From Arcuatula senhousia (lineage: Eukaryota; Mollusca; Bivalvia; Mytilida; Mytilidae): a stretch of DNA of 64,000 bases. The position numbers and the translations under genes were made by a program. The notes below the pieces were generated by a model, which saw only the letters and a program-made list of their open reading frames with translations, was not told the origin of the DNA and did no database searches. Location: the NCBI GenBank assembly GCA_963971305.1, contig OZ020305.1, positions 46,213,750-46,277,749 of the forward strand, in the 5' to 3' direction. Below, piece after piece: positions 63,261-64,000 of this stretch; position 1 is the first letter of the stretch, and each line of letters begins with the position of its first letter.

Positions 63261-64000
63261 ATGCTCGGCGGGGGGACTCAGGAATTCCGTTCTTGTTACA
63301 CTTTGCTTTTTTGAAATCATATTTAAAAACAAATTGAACTGGTAACAAATGCCAAAAAAAGTATCACTTACATTTCTAAATTGAATAGTAAACTATTCGC
63401 AACTCAATTTACAGCAAATTAACTGTTGCGATAACCAAAACTGAACAGGAACTCATCAATGAACATTGGAGTATCCGTGCTTAATCTTTCCATTGAATGT
63501 GAAATATTAGAAGTCGATCTCTCTGATCAGTTAAAACTCAATTCTATCATGTCTTTAGAAAGGAGACTAATTTCTTGTTGAATTGACCTTCTATCGATTT
63601 GATTTTTACTGTGTGTTAGTTTGTGCTTTGTTATTGGTTATCAATAGGGAAAGGTGGGCCAATAAAACTAGTTTAACCCCGACACATTTGAATTGTGCAT
63701 GTCTCATCTCATGAATCTTTATCAAAGCTGATGTTTGTATTCGACAAATTTATGTTATTTGTTTTATGTCCAGAAGAGGGTCTTTCATTGGCACTTTAGG
63801 ATTGGGCTTGAATCATATGTAGTTTATTTTCAATCCAATTGTAAAACAGCGAGAAGCGACCACTGGCCACATTGAAGGCTGCATGCAGGCTGTTTTCCGT
63901 TGTGGATTTTTTTAAAGTTGTCATTATATTGTAGGTTGTGTCGCGTACACTTATTCCACATCTCAACATCTTCTATAACTTGTTCAATGAAGCAAAAATT
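63261..64000. other. Non-coding right edge
   Basis: The missing first exon of the serine hydrolase was looked for here on the minus strand. A donor-like AAT|GTAAGTG (63369-63376) exists, but the sequence before it is not coding in the required phase. Nothing else was recognised. Confidence 0.35.

Overview
This is a window of animal nuclear DNA from an intron-rich, AT-rich, repeat-dense genome. The proteins look lophotrochozoan. The repeats, such as terminal hairpins of the type TACGACCGCAAAA...TTTTGCGGTCGTA and arrays of 145-175 bp units, resemble those I associate with mytilid mussels. I therefore infer a bivalve, probably Mytilus-like, from memory of such sequences rather than from a search.

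Five protein-coding genes can be reconstructed exon by exon, with GT-AG (one GC-AG) junctions and consistent phases. (1) HMG-CoA reductase, minus strand, 17128 down to 3243: 18 coding exons, 818 codons, with the last exon(s) off the left edge. (2) PRRC1, plus strand, 22785-28826: nine coding exons, 379 aa. (3) A chitin-deacetylase-like secreted protein, minus strand, 45268-42884: one uninterrupted 794-codon exon with a long disordered and coiled-coil tail. (4) A stand-alone peptidyl-alpha-hydroxyglycine alpha-amidating lyase (PAL), plus strand, 46411-56133: ten exons, 384 aa, signal peptide. (5) A class-C beta-lactamase-fold serine hydrolase, minus strand, 62705-58556: five exons seen, N-terminal exon not found, possible GPI tail. 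HMGCR/PRRC1 and deacetylase/PAL are two divergent, head-to-head pairs. I see no evidence that the five genes form one pathway.

The rest is largely mobile DNA. There are two 5'-truncated LINEs: an RNase-H-bearing one at 17.9-19.2 kb, and a CR1/L2-like one at 46.6-49.4 kb that is itself split by a 1.45-kb insert. There are retroelement relics at 20.7 kb and 57.9-58.4 kb, a tRNA-Arg-like SINE head or pseudogene at 19.45 kb, several foldback MITEs, and a nested pair of TIR elements with visible target-site duplications inside a PAL intron.

The most interesting non-gene signal is a set of sequence-unrelated repeat families (1-2.2 kb, 8.9-11.2 kb, 21.4-22.3 kb, 28.9-30.5 kb, 35.4-36.2 kb, 40.0-41.6 kb) that share one architecture. 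Each has inverted terminal arms, one end carries an extra inverted copy of the arm forming a hairpin, and the interior is built of units, often tandem and 147-174 bp long. Most contain a recurring core resembling GAAACTTGGTATG, often downstream of (TCCG)n. The 30.5-42.8 kb stretch has no recognisable gene.
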